DNA from: Panagrolaimus kolymaensis
Lineage: Eukaryota; Nematoda; Chromadorea; Rhabditida; Panagrolaimidae
Reading direction: 5' to 3'
Assembly (NCBI GenBank): GCA_028622995.1
Contig: JAJQJQ010000019.1
Span: forward strand, 1,302,001 to 1,366,000
Length of the DNA stretch: 64,000 nucleotides
The translations under genes were made by a program, and so were the position numbers. Each line of letters begins with the position of its first letter. Within the stretch, counting starts at the first letter, position 1. This document shows positions 39,301 through 54,483 of the stretch, piece by piece. A model generated the notes under the pieces. That model saw only the letters and a program-made list of their open reading frames with translations, ran no database searches and was not told where the DNA came from.

Positions 39301-40746
39301 TTCCAAATATTTTTCTTATATTTTATAAGAAATAATGCCAAAAGGATTTTGGATTCCCCCCGCTGGATGAACCTCAACTGTAATCCATAAATTTTTATAA
39401 ACACTTGCTTCAAGCTTTGATGCAAGAAATTAATGAATCTCGTTTTGAATTAGGGATTGAATTGGAGATATGGATTTTTTGTTCCAAATATTTTTCTTAT
39501 ATTTTATAAGAAATAATGCCAAAAGGATTTTGGATTCCCCCCGCTGGATGAACCTCAACTGTAATCCATAAATTTTTATAAACACTTGCTTCAAGCTTTG
39601 ATGCAAGAAATTAATGAATCTCGTTTTGAATTATGGATTGAATTGGAGATATGGATTTTTTGTTCCAAATATTTTTCTTATATTTTATAAGAAATAATGC
39701 CAAAAGGATTTTGGATTCCCCCCGCTGGATGAACCTCAACTGTAATCCATAAATTTTTATAAACACTTGCTTCAAGCTTTGATGCAAGAAATTAATGAAT
39801 CTCGTTTTGAATTATGGATTGAATTGGAGATATGGATTTTTTGTTCCAAATATTTTTCTTATATTTTATAAGAAATAATGCCAAAAGGATTTTGGATTCC
39901 CCCCGCTGGATGAACCTCAACTGTAATCCATAAATTTTTATAAACACTTGCTTCAAGCTTTGATGCAAGAAATTAATGAATCTCGTTTTGAATTATGGAT
40001 TGAATTGGAGATATGGATTTTTTGTTCCAAATATTTTTCTTATATTTTATAAGAAATAATGCCAAGAGGATTTTGGATTCCCCCCGCTGGATGAACCTCA
40101 ACTGTAATCCATAAATTTTTACTTGCTTCAAGCTTTGATGCAAGAAATTAATGAATCTCGTTTTGAATTATGGATTGAATTGGAGATATGGATTTTTTGT
40201 TCCAAATATTTTTCTTATATTTTATAAGAAATAATGCCAAAAGGATTTTGGATTCCCCCCGCTGGATGAACCTCAACTGTAATCCATAAATTTTTATAAA
40301 CACTTGCTTCAAGCTTTGATGCAAGAAATTAATGAATCTCGTTTTGAATTAGGGATTGAATTGGAGATATGGATTTTTTGTTCCAAATATTTTTCTTACA
40401 TTTTATAAGAAATAATGCCAAGAGGATTTTGGATTCCCCCCGCTGGATGAACCTCAACTGTAATTCATAAATTTTTATAAACACTTGCTTCAAGCTTTGA
40501 TGCAAGAAATTAATGAATCTCGTTTTGAATTAGGGATTGAATTGGAGATATGGATTTTTTGTTCCAAATATTTTTCTTATATTTTATAAGAAATAATGCC
40601 AAGAGGATTTTGGATTCCCCCCGCTGGATGAACCTCAACTGTAATCCATAAATTTTTACTTGCTTCAAGCTTTGATGCAAGAAATTAATGAATCTCGTTT
40701 TGAATTATGGATTGAATTGGAGATATGGATTTTTTGTTCCAAATAT
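30343..40746 (+). repeat. Large segmental duplication, copy A (10.4 kb)
   Basis: Order from 30343 (*=67A, #=36A, &=86T, a=87A, t=51A, e=94A, c=47C+113T): GR*L TRS GRL GR*L GR#L TRS TRS GRL TRS GRL TRS TRS GRS GRS GRS GRL TRS TRS TRL TR&L TRL TRL TRS GKL GKL GRS GKL GKL GKL TRL GRL TRS GKL GKL GKL GKaL GKS GKL GKL GKS TRS GRL TRS GKtL GKL TRS GRL GRL TKeL TRS TKL GKL TKL TKL TRS TKL GRcL GRS. Rare-variant positions are 30409, 30946, 31096, 33801, 36680, 38068, 39010, 40399 and 40465. The same variants recur in the same order in copy B. A private CCTAAACTG (about 31693) is not in B. Upstream monomers do not match those upstream of B. Confidence 0.88.
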
Positions 40747-43700
40747 TTTTCTTATATTTTATAAGAAATAATGCCAAGAGGATTTTGGATTCCCCCCGCT
40801 GGATGAACCTCAACTGTAATCCATAAATTTTTATAAACACTTGCTTCAAGCTTTGATGCAAGAAATTAATGAATCTCGTTTTGAATTAGGGATTGAATTG
40901 GAGATATGGATTTTTTGTTCCAAATATTTTTCTTATATTTTATAAGAAATAATGCCAAGAGGATTTTGGATTCCCCCCGCTGGATGAACCTCAACTGTAA
41001 TCCATAAATTTTTACTTGCTTCAAGCTTTGATGCAAGAAATTAATGAATCTCGTTTTGAATTATGGATTGAATTGGAGATATGGATTTTTTGTTCCAAAT
41101 ATTTTTCTTATATTTTATAAGAAATAATGCCAAAAGGATTTTGGATTCCCCCCGCTGGATGAACCTCAACTGTAATCCATAAATTTTTATAAACACTTGC
41201 TTCAAGCTTTGATGCAAGAAATTAATGAATCTCGTTTTGAATTATGGATTGAATTTGAGATATGGATTTTTTGTTCCAAATATTTTTCTTATATTTTATA
41301 AGAAATAATGCCAAGAGGATTTTGGATTCCCCCCGCTGGATGAACCTCAACTGTAATCCATAAATTTTTATAAACACTTGCTTCATGCTTTGATGCAAGA
41401 AATTAATGAATCTCGTTTTGAATTAGGGATTGAATTGGAGATATGGATTTTTTGTTCCAAATATTTTTCTTATATTTTATAAGAAATAATGCCAAGAGGA
41501 TTTTGGATTCCCCCCGCTGGATGAACCTCAACTGTAATCCATAAATTTTTATAAACACTTGCTTCAAGCTTTGATGCAAGAAATTAATGAATCTCGTTTT
41601 GAATTAGGGATTGAATTGGAGATATGGATTTTTTGTTCCAAATATTTTTCTTATATTTTATAAGAAATAATGCCAAGAGGATTTTGGATTCCCCCCGCTG
41701 GATGAACCTCAACTGTAATCCATAAATTTTTATAAACACTTGCTTCAAGCTTTGATGCAAGAAATTAATGAATCTCGTTTTGAATTAGGGATTGAATTGG
41801 AGATATGGATTTTTTGTTCCAAATATTTTTCTTATATTTTATAAGAAATAATGCCAAGAGGATTTTGGATTCCCCCCGCTGGATGAACCTCAACTGTAAT
41901 CCATAAATTTTTACTTGCTTCAAGCTTTGATGCAAGAAATTAATGAATCTCGTTTTGAATTATGGATTGAATTGGAGATATGGATTTTTTGTTCCAAATA
42001 TTTTTCTTATATTTTATAAGAAATAATGCCAAGAGGATTTTGGATTCCCCCCGCTGGATGAACCTCAACTGTAATCCATAAATTTTTACTTGCTTCAAGC
42101 TTTGATGCAAGAAATTAATGAATCTCGTTTTGAATTAGGGATTGAATTGGAGATATGGATTTTTTGTTCCAAATATTTTTCTTATATTTTATAAGAAATA
42201 ATGCCAAGAGGATTTTGGATTCCCCCCGCTGGATGAACCTCAACTGTAATCCATAAATTTTTATAAACACTTGCTTCAAGCTTTGATGCAAGAAATTAAT
42301 GAATCTCGTTTTGAATTAGGGATTGAATTGGAGATATGGATTTTTTGTTCCAAATATTTTTCTTATATTTTATAAGAAATAATGCCAAGAGGATTTTGGA
42401 TTCCCCCCGCTGGATGAACCTCAACTGTAATCCATAAATTTTTATAAACACTTGCTTCAAGCTTTGATGCAAGAAATTAATGAATCTCGTTTTGAATTAT
42501 GGATTGAATTGGAGATATGGATTTTTTGTTCCAAATATTTTTCTTATATTTTATAAGAAATAATGCCAAGAGGATTTTGGATTCCCCCCGCTGGATGAAC
42601 CTCAACTGTAATCCATAAATTTTTACTTGCTTCAAGCTTTGATGCAAGAAATTAATGAATCTCGTTTTGAATTAGGGATTGAATTGGAGATATGGATTTT
42701 TTGTTCCAAATATTTTTCTTATATTTTATAAGAAATAATGCCAAGAGGATTTTGGATTCCCCCCGCTGGATGAACCTCAACTGTAATCCATAAATTTTTA
42801 TAAACACTTGCTTCAAGCTTTGATGCAAGAAATTAATGAATCTCGTTTTGAATTATGGATTGAATTGGAGATATGGATTTTTTGTTCCAAATATTTTTCT
42901 TATATTTTATAAGAAATAATGCCAAGAGGATTTTGGATTCCCCCCGCTGGATGAACCTCAACTGTAATCCATAAATTTTTACTTGCTTCAAGTTTTGATG
43001 CAAGAAATTAATGAATCTCGTTTTGAATTAGGGATTGAATTGGAGATATGGATTTTTTGTTCCAAATATTTTTCTTATATTTTATAAGAAATAATGCCAA
43101 GAGGATTTTGGATTCCCCCCGCTGGATGAACCTCAACTGTAATCCATAAATTTTTATAAACACTTGCTTCAAGCTTTGATGCAAGAAATTAATGAATCTC
43201 GTTTTGAATTATGGATTGAATTGGAGATATGGATTTTTTGTTCCAAATATTTTTCTTATATTTTATAAGAAATAATGCCAAGAGGATTTTGGATTCCCCC
43301 CGCTGGATGAACCTCAACTGTAATCCATAAATTTTTACTTGCTTCAAGCTTTGATGCAAGAAATTAATGAATCTCGTTTTGAATTATGGATTGAATTGGA
43401 GATATGGATTTTTTGTTCCAAATATTTTTCTTATATTTTATAAGAAATAATGCCAAGAGGATTTTGGATTCCCCCCGCTGGATGAACCTCAACTGTAATC
43501 CATAAATTTTTACTTGCTTCAAGCTTTGATGCAAGAAATTAATGAATCTCGTTTTGAATTATGGATTGAATTGGAGATATGGATTTTTTGTTCCAAATAT
43601 TTTTCTTATATTTTATAAGAAATAATGCCAAGAGGATTTTGGATTCCCCCCGCTGGATGAACCTCAACTGTAATCCATAAATTTTTATAAACACTTGCTT

Positions 43701-46700
43701 CAAGCTTTGATGCAAGAAATTAATGAATCTCGTTTTGAATTATGGATTGAATTGGAGATATGGATTTTTTGTTCCAAATATTTTTCTTATATTTTATAAG
43801 AAATAATGCCAAGAGGATTTTGGATTCCCCCCGCTGGATGAACCTCAACTGTAATCCATAAATTTTTATAAACACTTGCTTCAAGCTTTGATGCAAGAAA
43901 TTAATGAATCTCGTTTTGAATTAGGGATTGAATTGGAGTTATGGATTTTTTGTTCCAAATATTTTTCTTATATTTTATAAGAAATAATGCCAAAAGGATT
44001 TTGGATTCCCCCCGCTGGATGAACCTCAACTGTAATCCATAAATTTTTATAAACACTTGCTTCAAGCTTTGATGCAAGAAATTAATGAATCTCGTTTTGA
44101 ATTAGGGATTGAATTGGAGATATGGATTTTTTGTTCCAAATATTTTTCTTATATTTTATAAGAAATAATGCCAAGAGGATTTTGGATTCCCCCCGCTGGA
44201 TGAACCTCAACTGTAATCCATAAATTTTTATAAACACTTGCTTCAAGCTTTGATGCAAGAAATTAATGAATCTCGTTTTGAATTAGGGATTGAATTGGAG
44301 ATATGGATTTTTTGTTCCAAATATTTTTCTTATATTTTATAAGAAATAATGCCAAGAGGATTTTGGATTCCCCCCGCTGGATGAACCTCAACTGTAATCC
44401 ATAAATTTTTATAAACACTTGCTTCAAGCTTTGATGCAAGAAATTAATGAATCTCGTTTTGAATTATGGATTGAATTGGAGATATGGATTTTTTGTTCCA
44501 AATATTTTTCTTATATTTTATAAGAAATAATGCCAAGAGGATTTTGGATTCCCCCCGCTGGATGAACCTCAACTGTAATCCATAAATTTTTACTTGCTTC
44601 AAGCTTTGATGCAAGAAATTAATGAATCTCGTTTTGAATTATGGATTGAATTGGAGATATGGATTTTTTGTTCCAAATATTTTTCTTATATTTTATAAGA
44701 AATAATGCCAAGAGGATTTTGGATTCCCCCCGCTGGATGAACCTCAACTGTAATCCATAAATTTTTACTTGCTTCAAGCTTTGATGCAAGAAATTAATGA
44801 ATCTCGTTTTGAATTAGGGATTGAATTGGAGATATGGATTTTTTGTTCCAAATATTTTTCTTATATTTTATAAGAAATAATGCCAAGAGGATTTTGGATT
44901 CCCCCCGCTGGATGAACCTCAACTGTAATCCATAAATTTTTACTTGCTTCAAGCTTTGATGCAAGAAATTAATGAATCTCGTTTTGAATTATGGATTGAA
45001 TTGGAGATATGGATTTTTTGTTCCAAATATTTTTCTTATATTTTATAAGAAATAATGCCAAGAGGATTTTGGATTCCCCCCGCTGGATGAACCTCAACTG
45101 TAATCCATAAATTTTTATAAACACTTGCTTCAAGCTTTGATGCAAGAAATTAATGAATCTCGTTTTGAATTAGGGATTGAATTGGAGATATGGATTTTTT
45201 GTTCCAAATATTTTTCTTATATTTTATAAGAAATAATGCCAAGAGGATTTTGGATTCCCCCCGCTGGATGAACCTCAACTGTAATCCATAAATTTTTACT
45301 TGCTTCAAGCTTTGATGCAAGAAATTAATGAATCTCGTTTTGAATTATGGATTGAATTGGAGATATGGATTTTTTGTTCCAAATATTTTTCTTATATTTT
45401 ATAAGAAATAATGCCAAGAGGATTTTGGATTCCCCCCGCTGGATGAACCTCAACTGTAATCCATAAATTTTTATAAACACTTGCTTCAAGCTTTGATGCA
45501 AGAAATTAATGAATCTCGTTTTGAATTAGGGATTGAATTGGAGATATGGATTTTTTGTTCCAAATATTTTTCTTATATTTTATAAGAAATAATGCCAAGA
45601 GGATTTTGGATTCCCCCCGCTGGATGAACCTCAACTGTAATCCATAAATTTTTATAAACACTTGCTTCAAGCTTTGATGCAAGAAATTAATGAATCTCGT
45701 TTTGAATTAGGGATTGAATTGGAGATATGGATTTTTTGTTCCAAATATTTTTCTTATATTTTATAAGAAATAATGCCAAGAGGATTTTGGATTCCCCCCG
45801 CTGGATGAACCTCAACTGTAATCTATAAATTTTTATAAACACTTGCTTCAAGCTTTGATGCAAGAAATTAATGAATCTCGTTTTGAATTAGGGATTGAAT
45901 TGGAGATATGGATTTTTTGTTCCAAATATTTTTCTTATATTTTATAAGAAATAATGCCAAGAGGATTTTGGATTCCCCCCGCTGGATGAACCTCAACTGT
46001 AATCCATAAATTTTTATAAACACTTGCTTCAAGCTTTGATGCAAGAAATTAATGAATCTCGTTTTGAATTAGGGATTGAATTGGAGATATGGATTTTTTG
46101 TTCCAAATATTTTTCTTATATTTTATAAGAAATAATGCCAAGAGGATTTTGGATTCCCCCCGCTGGATGAACCTCAACTGTAATCCATAAATTTTTATAA
46201 ACACTTGCTTCAAGCTTTGATGCAAGAAATTAATGAATCTCGTTTTGAATTAGGGATTGAATTGGAGATATGGATTTTTTGTTCCAAATATTTTTCTTAT
46301 ATTTTATAAGAAATAATGCCAAAAGGATTTTGGATTCCCCCCGCTGGATGAACCTCAACTGTAATCCATAAATTTTTATAAACACTTGCTTCAAGCTTTG
46401 ATGCAAGAAATTAATGAATCTCGTTTTGAATTAGGGATTGAATTGGAGATATGGATTTTTTGTTCCAAATATTTTTCTTATATTTTATAAGAAATAATGC
46501 CAAGAGGATTTTGGATTCCCCCCGCTGGATGAACCTCAACTGTAATCCATAAATTTTTATAAACACTTGCTTCAAGCTTTGATGCAAGAAATTAATGAAT
46601 CTCGTTTTGAATTATGGATTGAATTGGAGATATGGATTTTTTGTTCCAAATATTTTTCTTATATTTTATAAGAAATAATGCCAAGAGGATTTTGGATTCC

Positions 46701-47955
46701 CCCCGCTGGATGAACCTCAACTGTAATCCATAAATTTTTATAAACACTTGCTTCAAGCTTTGATGCAAGAAATTAATGAATCTCGTTTTGAATTAGGGAT
46801 TGAATTGGAGATATGGATTTTTTGTTCCAAATATTTTTCTTATATTTTATAAGAAATAATGCCAAGAGGATTTTGGATTCCCCCCGCTGGATGAACCTCA
46901 ACTGTAATCCATAAATTTTTATAAACACTTGCTTCAAGCTTTGATGCAAGAAATTAATGAATCTCGTTTTGAATTATGGATTGAATTGGAGATATGGATT
47001 TTTTGTTCCAAATATTTTTCTTATATTTTATAAGAAATAATGCCAAGAGGATTTTGGATTCCCCCCGCTGGATGAACCTCAACTGTAATCCATAAATTTT
47101 TATAAACACTTGCTTCAAGCTTTGATGCAAGAAATTAATGAATCTCGTTTTGAATTAGGGATTGAATTGGAGATATGGATTTTTTGTTCCAAATATTTTT
47201 CTTATATTTTATAAGAAATAATGCCAAGAGGATTTTGGATTCCCCCCGCTGGATGAACCTCAACTGTAATCCATAAATTTTTATAAACACTTGCTTCAAG
47301 CTTTGATGCAAGAAATTAATGAATCTCGTTTTGAATTATGGATTGAATTGGAGATATGGATTTTTTGTTCCAAATATTTTTCTTATATTTTATAAGAAAT
47401 AATGCCAAGAGGATTTTGGATTCCCCCCGCTGGATGAACCTCAACTGTAATCCATAAATTTTTATAAACACTTGCTTCAAGCTTTGATGCAAGAAATTAA
47501 TGAATCTCGTTTTGAATTAGGGATTGAATTGGAGATATGGATTTTTTGTTCCAAATATTTTTCTTATATTTTATAAGAAATAATGCCAAGAGGATTTTGG
47601 ATTCCCCCCGCTGGATGAACCTCAACTGTAATCCATAAATTTTTATAAACACTTGCTTCAAGCTTTGATGCAAGAAATTAATGAATCTCGTTTTGAATTA
47701 TGGATTGAATTGGAGATATGGATTTTTTGTTCCAAATATTTTTCTTATATTTTATAAGAAATAATGCCAAGAGGATTTTGGATTCCCCCCGCTGGATGAA
47801 CCTCAACTGTAATCCATAAATTTTTATAAACACTTGCTTCAAGCTTTGATGCAAGAAATTAATGAATCTCGTTTTGAATTAGGGATTGAATTGGAGATAT
47901 GGATTTTTTGTTCCAAATATTTTTCTTATATTTTATAAGAAATAATGCCAAGAGG

Positions 47956-50828
47956 TTTTTGGATTCCCCCCGCTGGATGAACCTCAACTGTAATCCATAA
48001 ATTTTTATAAACACTTGCTTCAAGCTTTGATGCAAGAAATTAATGAATCTCGTTTTGAATTATGGATTGAATTGGAGATATGGATTTTTTGTTCCAAATA
48101 TTTTTCTTATATTTTATAAGAAATAATGCCAAGAGGATTTTGGATTCCCCCCGCTGGATGAACCTCAACTGTAATCCATAAATTTTTACTTGCTTCAAGC
48201 TTTGATGCAAGAAATTAATGAATCTCGTTTTGAATTATGGATTGAATTGGAGATATGGATTTTTTGTTCCAAATATTTTTCTTATATTTTATAAGAAATA
48301 ATGCCAAGAGGATTTTGGATTCCCCCCGCTGGATGAACCTCAACTGTAATCCATAAATTTTTATAAACACTTGCTTCAAGCTTTGATGCAAGAAATTAAT
48401 GAATCTCGTTTTGAATTAGGGATTGAATTGGAGATATGGATTTTTTGTTCCAAATATTTTTCTTATATTTTATAAGAAATAATGCCAAGAGGATTTTGGA
48501 TTCCCCCCGCTGGATGAACCTCAACTGTAATCCATAAATTTTTACTTGCTTCAAGCTTTGATGCAAGAAATTAATGAATCTCGTTTTGAATTATGGATTG
48601 AATTGGAGATATGGATTTTTTGTTCCAAATATTTTTCTTATATTTTATAAGAAATAATGCCAAGAGGATTTTGGATTCCCCCCGCTGGATGAACCTCAAC
48701 TGTAATCCATAAATTTTTATAAACACTTGCTTCAAGCTTTGATGCAAGAAATTAATGAATCTCGTTTTGAATTAGGGATTGAATTGGAGATATGGATTTT
48801 TTGTTCCAAATATTTTTCTTATATTTTATAAGAAATAATGCCAAGAGGATTTTGGATTCCCCCCGCTGGATGAACCTCAACTGTAATCCATAAATTTTTA
48901 TAAACACTTGCTTCAAGCTTTGATGCAAGAAATTAATGAATCTCGTTTTGAATTAGGGATTGAATTGGAGATATGGATTTTTTGTTCCAAATATTTTTCT
49001 TATATTTTATAAGAAATAATGCCAAAAGGATTTTGGATTCCCCCCGCTGGATGAACCTCAACTGTAATCCATAAATTTTTATAAACACTTGCTTCAAGCT
49101 TTGATGCAAGAAATTAATGAATCTCGTTTTGAATTAGGGATTGAATTGGAGATATGGATTTTTTGTTCCAAATATTTTTCTTATATTTTATAAGAAATAA
49201 TGCCAAGAGGATTTTGGATTCCCCCCGCTGGATGAACCTCAACTGTAATCCATAAATTTTTACTTGCTTCAAGCTTTGATGCAAGAAATTAATGAATCTC
49301 GTTTTGAATTATGGATTGAATTGGAGATATGGATTTTTTGTTCCAAATATTTTTCTTATATTTTATAAGAAATAATGCCAAGAGGATTTTGGATTCCCCC
49401 CGCTGGATGAACCTCAACTGTAATCCATAAATTTTTATAAACACTTGCTTCAAGCTTTGATGCAAGAAATTAATGAATCTCGTTTTGAATTAGGGATTGA
49501 ATTGGAGATATGGATTTTTTGTTCCAAATATTTTTCTTATATTTTATAAGAAATAATGCCAAAAGGATTTTGGATTCCCCCCGCTGGATGAACCTCAACT
49601 GTAATCCATAAATTTTTATAAACACTTGCTTCAAGCTTTGATGCAAGAAATTAATGAATCTCGTTTTGAATTAGGGATTGAATTGGAGATATGGATTTTT
49701 TGTTCCAAATATTTTTCTTATATTTTATAAGAAATAATGCCAAGAGGATTTTGGATTCCCCCCGCTGGATGAACCTCAACTGTAATCCATAAATTTTTAC
49801 TTGCTTCAAGCTTTGATGCAAGAAATTAATGAATCTCGTTTTGAATTATGGATTGAATTGGAGATATGGATTTTTTGTTCCAAATATTTTTCTTATATTT
49901 TATAAGAAATAATGCCAAGAGGATTTTGGATTCCCCCCGCTGGATGAACCTCAACTGTAATCCATAAATTTTTATAAACACTTGCTTCAAGCTTTGATGC
50001 AAGAAATTAATGAATCTCGTTTTGAATTAGGGATTGAATTGGAGATATGGATTTTTTGTTCCAAATATTTTTCTTATATTTTATAAGAAATAATGCCAAG
50101 AGGATTTTGGATTCCCCCCGCTGGATGAACCTCAACTGTAATCCATAAATTTTTATAAACACTTGCTTCAAGCTTTGATGCAAGAAATTAATGAATCTCG
50201 TTTTGAATTAGGGATTGAATTGGAGATATGGATTTTTTGTTCCAAATATTTTTCTTATATTTTATAAGAAATAATGCCAAGAGGATTTTGGATTCCCCCC
50301 GCTGGATGAACCTCAACTGTAATCCATAAATTTTTATAAACACTTGCTTCAAGCTTTGATGCAAGAAATTAATGAATCTCGTTTTGAATTATGGATTGAA
50401 TTGGAGATATGGATTTTTTGTTCCAAATATTTTTCTTATATTTTATAAGAAATAATGCCAAGAGGATTTTGGATTCCCCCCGCTGGATGAACCTCAACTG
50501 TAATCCATAAATTTTTATAAACACTTGCTTCAAGCTTTGATGCAAGAAATTAATGAATCTCGTTTTGAATTATGGATTGAATTGGAGATATGGATTTTTT
50601 GTTCCAAATATTTTTCTTATATTTTATAAGAAATAATGCCAAGAGGATTTTGGATTCCCCCCGCTGGATGAACCTCAACTGTAATCCATAAATTTTTATA
50701 AACACTTGCTTCAAGCTTTGATGCAAGAAATTAATGAATCTCGTTTTGAATTAGGGATTGAATTGGAGATATGGATTTTTTGTTCCAAATATTTTTCTTA
50801 TATTTTATAAGAAATAATGCCAAGAGGT
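47956..50828 (+). repeat. Rare GAGGTTTTTGG variant pair, 2,872 bp apart
   Basis: An A to T change giving GAGGTTTTTGG occurs only at 47956 and 50828. Both monomers are G-R-L, preceded by T-R-L and followed by T-R-short then T-R-L, after which the order diverges. 2,872 bp equals 16 monomers of which four are short. This points to an older or partly overwritten 16-monomer duplication just left of copy B. Confidence 0.65.
48957..50030 (+). repeat. 537-bp trimer in tandem (2 copies)
   Basis: GKL GRS TRL at 48957-49493 is repeated as GKL GRS TRL at 49494-50030. The 537-bp period (two full, one short) equals that of the K-R-short trimer at 20973-22046, though the third monomer type differs. Confidence 0.75.
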
Positions 50829-53800
50829 TTTTGGATTCCCCCCGCTGGATGAACCTCAACTGTAATCCATAAATTTTTATAAACACTTGCTTCAAGCTTT
50901 GATGCAAGAAATTAATGAATCTCGTTTTGAATTATGGATTGAATTGGAGATATGGATTTTTTGTTCCAAATATTTTTCTTATATTTTATAAGAAATAATG
51001 CCAAGAGGATTTTGGATTCCCCCCGCTGGATGAACCTCAACTGTAATCCATAAATTTTTACTTGCTTCAAGCTTTGATGCAAGAAATTAATGAATCTCGT
51101 TTTGAATTATGGATTGAATTGGAGATATGGATTTTTTGTTCCAAATATTTTTCTTATATTTTATAAGAAATAATGCCAAGAGGATTTTGGATTCCCCCCG
51201 CTGGATGAACCTCAACTGTAATCCATAAATTTTTATAAACACTTGCTTCAAGCTTTGATGCAAGAAATTAATGAATCTCGTTTTGAATTAGGGATTGAAT
51301 TGGAGATATGGATTTTTTGTTCCAAATATTTTTCTTATATTTTATAAGAAATAATGCAAAGAGGATTTTGGATTCCCCCCGCTGGATGAACCTCAACTGT
51401 AATCCATAAATTTTTATAAACACTTGCTTCAAGCTTTGATGCAAGAAATTAATGAATCTCGTTTTGAATTATGGATTGAATTGGAGATATGGATTTTTTG
51501 TTCCAAATATTTTTCTTATATTTTATAAGAAATAATGCCAAGAGGATTTTGGATTCCCCCCGCTGGATGAACCTCAACTGTAATCCATAAATTTTTACTT
51601 GCTTCAAGCTTTGATGCAAGAAATTAATGAATCTCGTTTTGAATTATGGATTGAATTGGAGATATGGATTTTTTGTTCCAAATATTTTTCTTATATTTTA
51701 TAAGAAATAATGCCAAGAGGATTTTGGATTCCCCCCGCTGGATGAACCTCAACTGTAATCCATAAATTTTTACTTGCTTCAAGCTTTGATGCAAGAAATT
51801 AATGAATCTCGTTTTGAATTAGGGATTGAATTGGAGATATGGATTTTTTGTTCCAAATATTTTTCTTATATTTTATAAGAAATAATGCCAAGAGGATTTT
51901 GGATTCCCCCCGCTGGATGAACCTCAACTGTAATCCATAAATTTTTACTTGCTTCAAGCTTTGATGCAAGAAATTAATGAATCTCGTTTTGAATTAGGGA
52001 TTGAATTGGAGATATGGATTTTTTGTTCCAAATATTTTTCTTATATTTTATAAGAAATAATGCCAAGAGGATTTTGGATTCCCCCCGCTGGATGAACCTC
52101 AACTGTAATCCATAAATTTTTATAAACACTTGCTTCAAGCTTTGATGCAAGAAATTAATGAATCTCGTTTTGAATTATGGATTGAATTGGAGATATGGAT
52201 TTTTTGTTCCAAATATTTTTCTTATATTTTATAAGAAATAATGCCAAGAGGATTTTGGATTCCCCCCGCTGGATGAACCTCAACTGTAATCCATAAATTT
52301 TTACTTGCTTCAAGCTTTGATGCAAGAAATTAATGAATCTCGTTTTGAATTAGGGATTGAATTGGAGATATGGATTTTTTGTTCCAAATATTTTTCTTAT
52401 ATTTTATAAGAAATAATGCCAAGAGGATTTTGGATTCCCCCCGCTGGATGAACCTCAACTGTAATCCATAAATTTTTATAAACACTTGCTTCAAGCTTTG
52501 ATGCAAGAAATTAATGAATCTCGTTTTGAATTAGGGATTGAATTGGAGATATGGATTTTTTGTTCCAAATATTTTTCTTATATTTTATAAGAAATAATGC
52601 AAAGAGGATTTTGGATTCCCCCCGCTGGATGAACCTCAACTGTAATCCATAAATTTTTATAAACACTTGCTTCAAGCTTTGATGCAAGAAATTAATGAAT
52701 CTCGTTTTGAATTAGGGATTGAATTGGAGATATGGATTTTTTGTTCCAAAAATTTTTCTTATATTTTATAAGAAATAATGCCAAGAGGATTTTGGATTCC
52801 CCCCGCTGGATGAACCTCAACTGTAATCCATAAATTTTTATAAACACTTGCTTCAAGCTTTGATGCAAGAAATTAATGAATCTCGTTTTGAATTATGGAT
52901 TGAATTGGAGATATGGATTTTTTGTTCCAAATATTTTTCTTATATTTTATAAGAAATAATGCCAAGAGGATTTTGGATTCCCCCCGCTGGATGAACCTCA
53001 ACTGTAATCCATAAATTTTTACTTGCTTCAAGCTTTGATGCAAGAAATTAATGAATCTCGTTTTGAATTATGGATTGAATTGGAGATATGGATTTTTTGT
53101 TCCAAATATTTTTCTTATATTTTATAAGAAATAATGCCAAGAGGATTTTGGATTCCCCCCGCTGGATGAACCTCAACTGTAATCCATAAATTTTTACTTG
53201 CTTCAAGCTTTGATGCAAGAAATTAATGAATCTCGTTTTGAATTAGGGATTGAATTGGAGATATGGATTTTTTGTTCCAAATATTTTTCTTATATTTTAT
53301 AAGAAATAATGCCAAGAGGATTTTGGATTCCCCCCGCTGGATGAACCTCAACTGTAATCCATAAATTTTTACTTGCTTCAAGCTTTGATGCAAGAAATTA
53401 ATGAATCTCGTTTTGAATTAGGGATTGAATTGGAGATATGGATTTTTTGTTCCAAATATTTTTCTTATATTTTATAAGAAATAATGCCAAGAGGATTTTG
53501 GATTCCCCCCGCTGGATGAACCTCAACTGTAATCCATAAATTTTTATAAACACTTGCTTCAAGCTTTGATGCAAGAAATTAATGAATCTCGTTTTGAATT
53601 ATGGATTGAATTGGAGATATGGATTTTTTGTTCCAAATATTTTTCTTATATTTTATAAGAAATAATGCCAAGAGGATTTTGGATTCCCCCCGCTGGATGA
53701 ACCTCAACTGTAATCCATAAATTTTTACTTGCTTCAAGCTTTGATGCAAGAAATTAATGAATCTCGTTTTGAATTAGGGATTGAATTGGAGATATGGATT

Positions 53801-54483
53801 TTTTGTTCCAAATATTTTTCTTATATTTTATAAGAAATAATGCCAAGAGGATTTTGGATTCCCCCCGCTGGATGAACCTCAACTGTAATCCATAAATTTT
53901 TATAAACACTTGCTTCAAGCTTTGATGCAAGAAATTAATGAATCTCGTTTTGAATTATGGATTGAATTGGAGATATGGATTTTTTGTTCCAAATATTTTT
54001 CTTATATTTTATAAGAAATAATGCCAAGAGGATTTTGGATTCCCCCCGCTGGATGAACCTCAACTGTAATCCATAAATTTTTACTTGCTTCAAGCTTTGA
54101 TGCAAGAAATTAATGAATCTCGTTTTGAATTATGGATTGAATTGGAGATATGGATTTTTTGTTCCAAATATTTTTCTTATATTTTATAAGAAATAATGCC
54201 AAGAGGATTTTGGATTCCCCCCGCTGGATGAACCTCAACTGTAATCCATAAATTTTTACTTGCTTCAAGCTTTGATGCAAGAAATTAATGAATCTCGTTT
54301 TGAATTAGGGATTGAATTGGAGATATGGATTTTTTGTTCCAAATATTTTTCTTATATTTTATAAGAAATAATGCCAAGAGGATTTTGGATTCCCCCCGCT
54401 GGATGAACCTCAACTGTAATCCATAAATTTTTACTTGCTTCAAGCTTTGATGCAAGAAATTAATGAATCTCGTTTTGAATTAG

